A program made the translations under genes and the position numbers. The notes beneath the pieces are model-generated. The model ran no database searches, had not been told where the DNA came from, and saw only the letters and a list, made by a program, of their open reading frames with translations. A stretch of 64,000 bases of DNA from JBCCIM01 sp965263205 (GTDB taxonomy: Bacteria > Bacteroidota > Rhodothermia > Rhodothermales > JAHQVL01): contig CBDHHF010000035.1 in assembly GCA_965263205.1 (NCBI GenBank), positions 496,001-560,000 on the forward strand, given 5' to 3'. This document shows, in pieces, positions 61,575 to 64,000 of this stretch; position 1 is the stretch's first letter; each line of letters starts with the position of its first letter.

Positions 61575-62012
61575 ATGCCGAGTGGGTCAGGCCAAAACTC
61601 ACTTCAACTACGTGTTTACCCCAGCATCCCCAGCTTGACTGGGGATCCACCCGCCTGGTAATCACCCCACGGCTTTTGCCCCGTGGCTTATAGCATACCA
61701 ATGGCTGCCCAATCCAGTTCTGTCTCTCTATATCACAACTAAGCAAACCGTCATTCTGGACTTGATCCAGAATCCAGACATCTTTAAACGGGCTAATTTG
61801 CCCAATCTTTCTCTGGATACCGGATCAAGTCCGGCATGACGTAGCCGGAAAAAACGGGCACGGTGTCCCTTTTGAATCGATGATGTTAATTGTGATATAG
61901 AGACCGAATCCAGTTGGGCATGACGAGAACTCAGAAACACAAAAACCCAAAAGCACCAAAACACGAGAACCCGAAACCCCAAAAACACAATAACCCGAAG
62001 AACCCAACCACC
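61575..62012. repeat. Family A palindromes and an A/C-rich low-complexity tract
   Basis: Family A copies lie at 61624-61650, 61749-61777 and 61813-61843 (the last in reverse). From 61924 to 62012 the sequence is a run of CAAAAAC/CCCGAAA-type words without G-rich stretches. No gene is visible. Confidence 0.65.
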
Positions 62013-62091
62013 TTCCCACGCTCCATTTTAAATCCCAATACTATATATTGGATCTGCCTCGTATTTCTGCCAACTACTTCCGAACAAAACC

Positions 62092-63408
62092 GTGCGCAAC
62101 TCCAAAATCAGTCAACCCGTCTCGCGTCGTGATTTCCTGAAAACAACGGCAACGGCTACTGGACTATCCATGTCCCCACTCATGCAATCTGAAAACTTTG
62201 CGTATGGCGCGGGCTCAGATGTGATCAAGGTAGGTCTCGTTGGTAGCGGTGGCCGGGGTACAGGTGCAGCAAGAGACTGTGCTGTTTCGGCTGAAGGCGT
62301 TGAAATTGTAGCCATGGCCGATCTATTTCGGGACCGCCTTGAAGCCCGACGCGAACCATTAAAGGAGGCCATTGGCGACAACTACAAAGTGACCGACAAC
62401 CGCTGCTACAGCGGGTTTGATGCGTACAAAGAACTCATCGATAGCGACATCGACCTCGTAATTTTGGCAACACCGCCGGGATTTCGACCGCAACATTTCA
62501 AATATGCAGTAGAAGCCGGCAAACACGTGTTTATGGAAAAGCCGGCCAGCGTAGATCCTGCCGGCGCCCGCTCCATTATTGAATCGGGAGATATTGCAAC
62601 ACAAAAAGGCCTCTCTGTCGTTGCCGGTACCCTGTATCGCCGGCAAGACAGCTTCGTCGAAGGGGTCAAGCGTATTCATGCAGGGCGCATTGGCGATATT
62701 GTGTCGGCCAGCGAATATTATCTAACAGGCCCCATCTGGCTACGCCCTCGCAAACCGGGCATGTCAGACATGGAATGGCAGTGCCGCAACTGGTATTATT
62801 TCACCTGGCTCTCCGGCGATCAGATTGTAGAACAGTTTGTGCACAATCTTGACGTAATCAACTGGGTGATGCAGGGCCCTCCTGTAAGCTGCATCGGCTC
62901 GGGCGGCCGAACACAGCGGGTTGATCCGAACTACGGCCACATTTACGACAACTTCAGCATCGAATACGTCTATGAAAACGGCGTCCGCGTAACAGCCATG
63001 TGCCGGCAAATGGAGAACTGCTACACCCGCGTCTCCAACCGCATAATCGGTACAAAAGGCATCGCCGACTTGAATCCTGATCACTCGGTAATCACCTCGC
63101 ACAAAGGGAAAGTCGAGTTTGAGTTTCCGGAAAAAGGTAACAATGGTTACATCCAGGAGCACACCGACCTGATCAACAGCATCAGAGAAAACAAACCGCT
63201 TAATGAAGCCCGGCAAATTGCATACAGCACCCTCACTGCTGTCATGGGACGCGAAGCATGTTATACAGGCCAGGAAATTACCTGGGACCAGATTATGAAT
63301 TCCACCCAGAACCTGGTACCAGAAAACATGTCGTTTACGTCGATGCCACCGCATGCCGTAGCGGTACCCGGCGTGACACAAATTGACCGTACATACGCTT
63401 CCATGTAA
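62092..63408 (+). CDS. Gfo/Idh/MocA-family oxidoreductase, twin-arginine exported
   Basis: 438 aa, intact, GTG start. The twin-arginine signal SRRDFLKTTATATGLSM leads into a Rossmann domain (VIKVGLVGSGGRGTGAARDC), with the conserved GKHVFMEKPASVDPAGAR (EKP) segment and the C-terminal alpha/beta domain. Members oxidise or reduce sugars or sugar-acid derivatives with NAD(P). It precedes a sugar-isomerase-like gene by 71 bases, also with a twin-arginine-like signal. Confidence 0.88.
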   Translation: MRNSKISQPVSRRDFLKTTATATGLSMSPLMQSENFAYGAGSDVIKVGLVGSGGRGTGAARDCAVSAEGVEIVAMADLFRDRLEARREPLKEAIGDNYKVTDNRCYSGFDAYKELIDSDIDLVILATPPGFRPQHFKYAVEAGKHVFMEKPASVDPAGARSIIESGDIATQKGLSVVAGTLYRRQDSFVEGVKRIHAGRIGDIVSASEYYLTGPIWLRPRKPGMSDMEWQCRNWYYFTWLSGDQIVEQFVHNLDVINWVMQGPPVSCIGSGGRTQRVDPNYGHIYDNFSIEYVYENGVRVTAMCRQMENCYTRVSNRIIGTKGIADLNPDHSVITSHKGKVEFEFPEKGNNGYIQEHTDLINSIRENKPLNEARQIAYSTLTAVMGREACYTGQEITWDQIMNSTQNLVPENMSFTSMPPHAVAVPGVTQIDRTYASM

Positions 63409-63479
63409 ATGTTGATGCTGTAACCAACTCGCAAACGCGGAATAGGCACCCTCCCCCGTTTCCACCATCCCAACTTGCC

Positions 63480-64000
63480 ATGCAACGTAGAACCTTCCTT
63501 AGCCGTACGGCGGGCGCCCTGCTCGTATCTCCGTGGATATGGACAAAAAACCCGGCTCCCGGGCAATCTCGTCATCTATTCAAAAAAGCGGTCAAATTTG
63601 GGATGATCCAGGAGGACATGTCGATCCTGGAAAAATTTAGGCTCCTCCGTAATCTCGGCTATGACGGGGTGGAACTGGACAGCCCGAGCAATCTGGATGA
63701 ACAGGAAGTCATCGATGCAAAAAATGCGTCAGGATTGCCCATCCATGGCGTGGTCGATTCAGTACACTGGAAGCAAACCCTGTCCCACCCGGATTCGGCC
63801 GTTCGCGATGAAGGACGTGCTGGGTTAGAGCACGCCTTACGGCAAGCGAAAGCGTACGGTGCCTCCACGGTACTGCTGGTACCAGCGGTTGTCAATAAAG
63901 AGGTGTCCTACGCAGATGCATATACGCGTTCACAGGCAGAAATCAGAAAAGTGCTCCCCCTCGCCAAAGAGATGGGGGTCAAAATTGCGCTGGAAAACGT
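63480..64000 (+). CDS. Sugar phosphate isomerase/epimerase-like protein (partial)
   Basis: The first 173 codons are present; the gene runs off the window. MQRRTFLSRTAGALLVSPWI looks like a short twin-arginine signal (RRTFLS). FGMIQEDMSILEKFRLLRNL and YDGVELDSPSNLDEQEV match the TIM-barrel xylose isomerase-like family. It pairs with the preceding Gfo/Idh/MocA gene, a common combination in FCB and Planctomycetota sugar catabolism. Confidence 0.82.
   Translation, partial: MQRRTFLSRTAGALLVSPWIWTKNPAPGQSRHLFKKAVKFGMIQEDMSILEKFRLLRNLGYDGVELDSPSNLDEQEVIDAKNASGLPIHGVVDSVHWKQTLSHPDSAVRDEGRAGLEHALRQAKAYGASTVLLVPAVVNKEVSYADAYTRSQAEIRKVLPLAKEMGVKIALEN

Overview
The window looks like a chromosomal segment of a free-living Bacteroidota/Rhodothermota-type bacterium. 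The pointers are a surface protein with a type IX secretion C-terminal sorting domain, twin-arginine GH116/oxidoreductase/isomerase genes, few Shine-Dalgarno sequences and FCB-style protein families. Lineage is inferred from gene content only. Flanking DNA is moderately GC-rich and carries several families of short dispersed repeats in almost every intergenic gap. The block from about 10.3 to 47.3 kb is visibly AT-richer and lacks those repeats.

Layout. 0-10 kb: a YifB/ComM-like ATPase, a DUF4407 membrane protein, a polyferredoxin with its FAD oxidoreductase, and NAD kinase, separated by repeat-filled spacers. 10.2 kb: tRNA-Phe with a strong terminator, then an IS200-like transposase remnant and a TPR membrane protein. 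12.9-47.2 kb: a nearly complete extracellular contractile injection system (eCIS; Afp/PVC/MAC relatives) on the minus strand. In transcription order it holds a tube protein, an amidase with an SH3b domain, a LytTR response regulator, a DUF4255/Pvc16-like cap protein, an unknown, two sheaths, two tubes, DUF5908, a LysM-type adaptor, a VgrG-like spike, PAAR, gp25, a gpJ-like wedge, an Afp12-like protein, a 1,422-aa protein ending in a nucleotidyltransferase-like domain, a tape-measure protein, a ~1,220-aa effector-like protein with an immunity-like ORF behind it, a small acidic protein, the AAA+ ATPase and a coiled-coil membrane protein. A short plus-strand HTH gene separates the first tube gene from the rest. 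47.6-64 kb: ordinary accessory metabolism (VOC protein, DHFR-like, MazG-like, GNAT, MOSC, acylphosphatase, epimerase, GH116-like, class V aminotransferase, Gfo/Idh/MocA, sugar isomerase).

How it works together. Sheath and tube proteins form the contractile barrel; VgrG and PAAR form the tip; gp25, gpJ-like and Afp12-like proteins form the baseplate; the tape-measure and AAA+ proteins control length and assembly. The amidase could help release particles by lysis, and the LytTR regulator may control expression. Payload candidates are the 1,220-aa effector and the nucleotidyltransferase-like tail. The most unusual feature is a sheath subunit enlarged to about 1,066 aa by an insertion built of two clear and one diverged ~220-aa helical repeats.

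Caution. At least 30 single-base indels, many in homopolymers, interrupt otherwise well conserved genes, including normally essential NAD kinase. I read most of them as sequence errors and give the reconstructed gene spans. Real decay of part of the locus cannot be excluded from this sequence alone.
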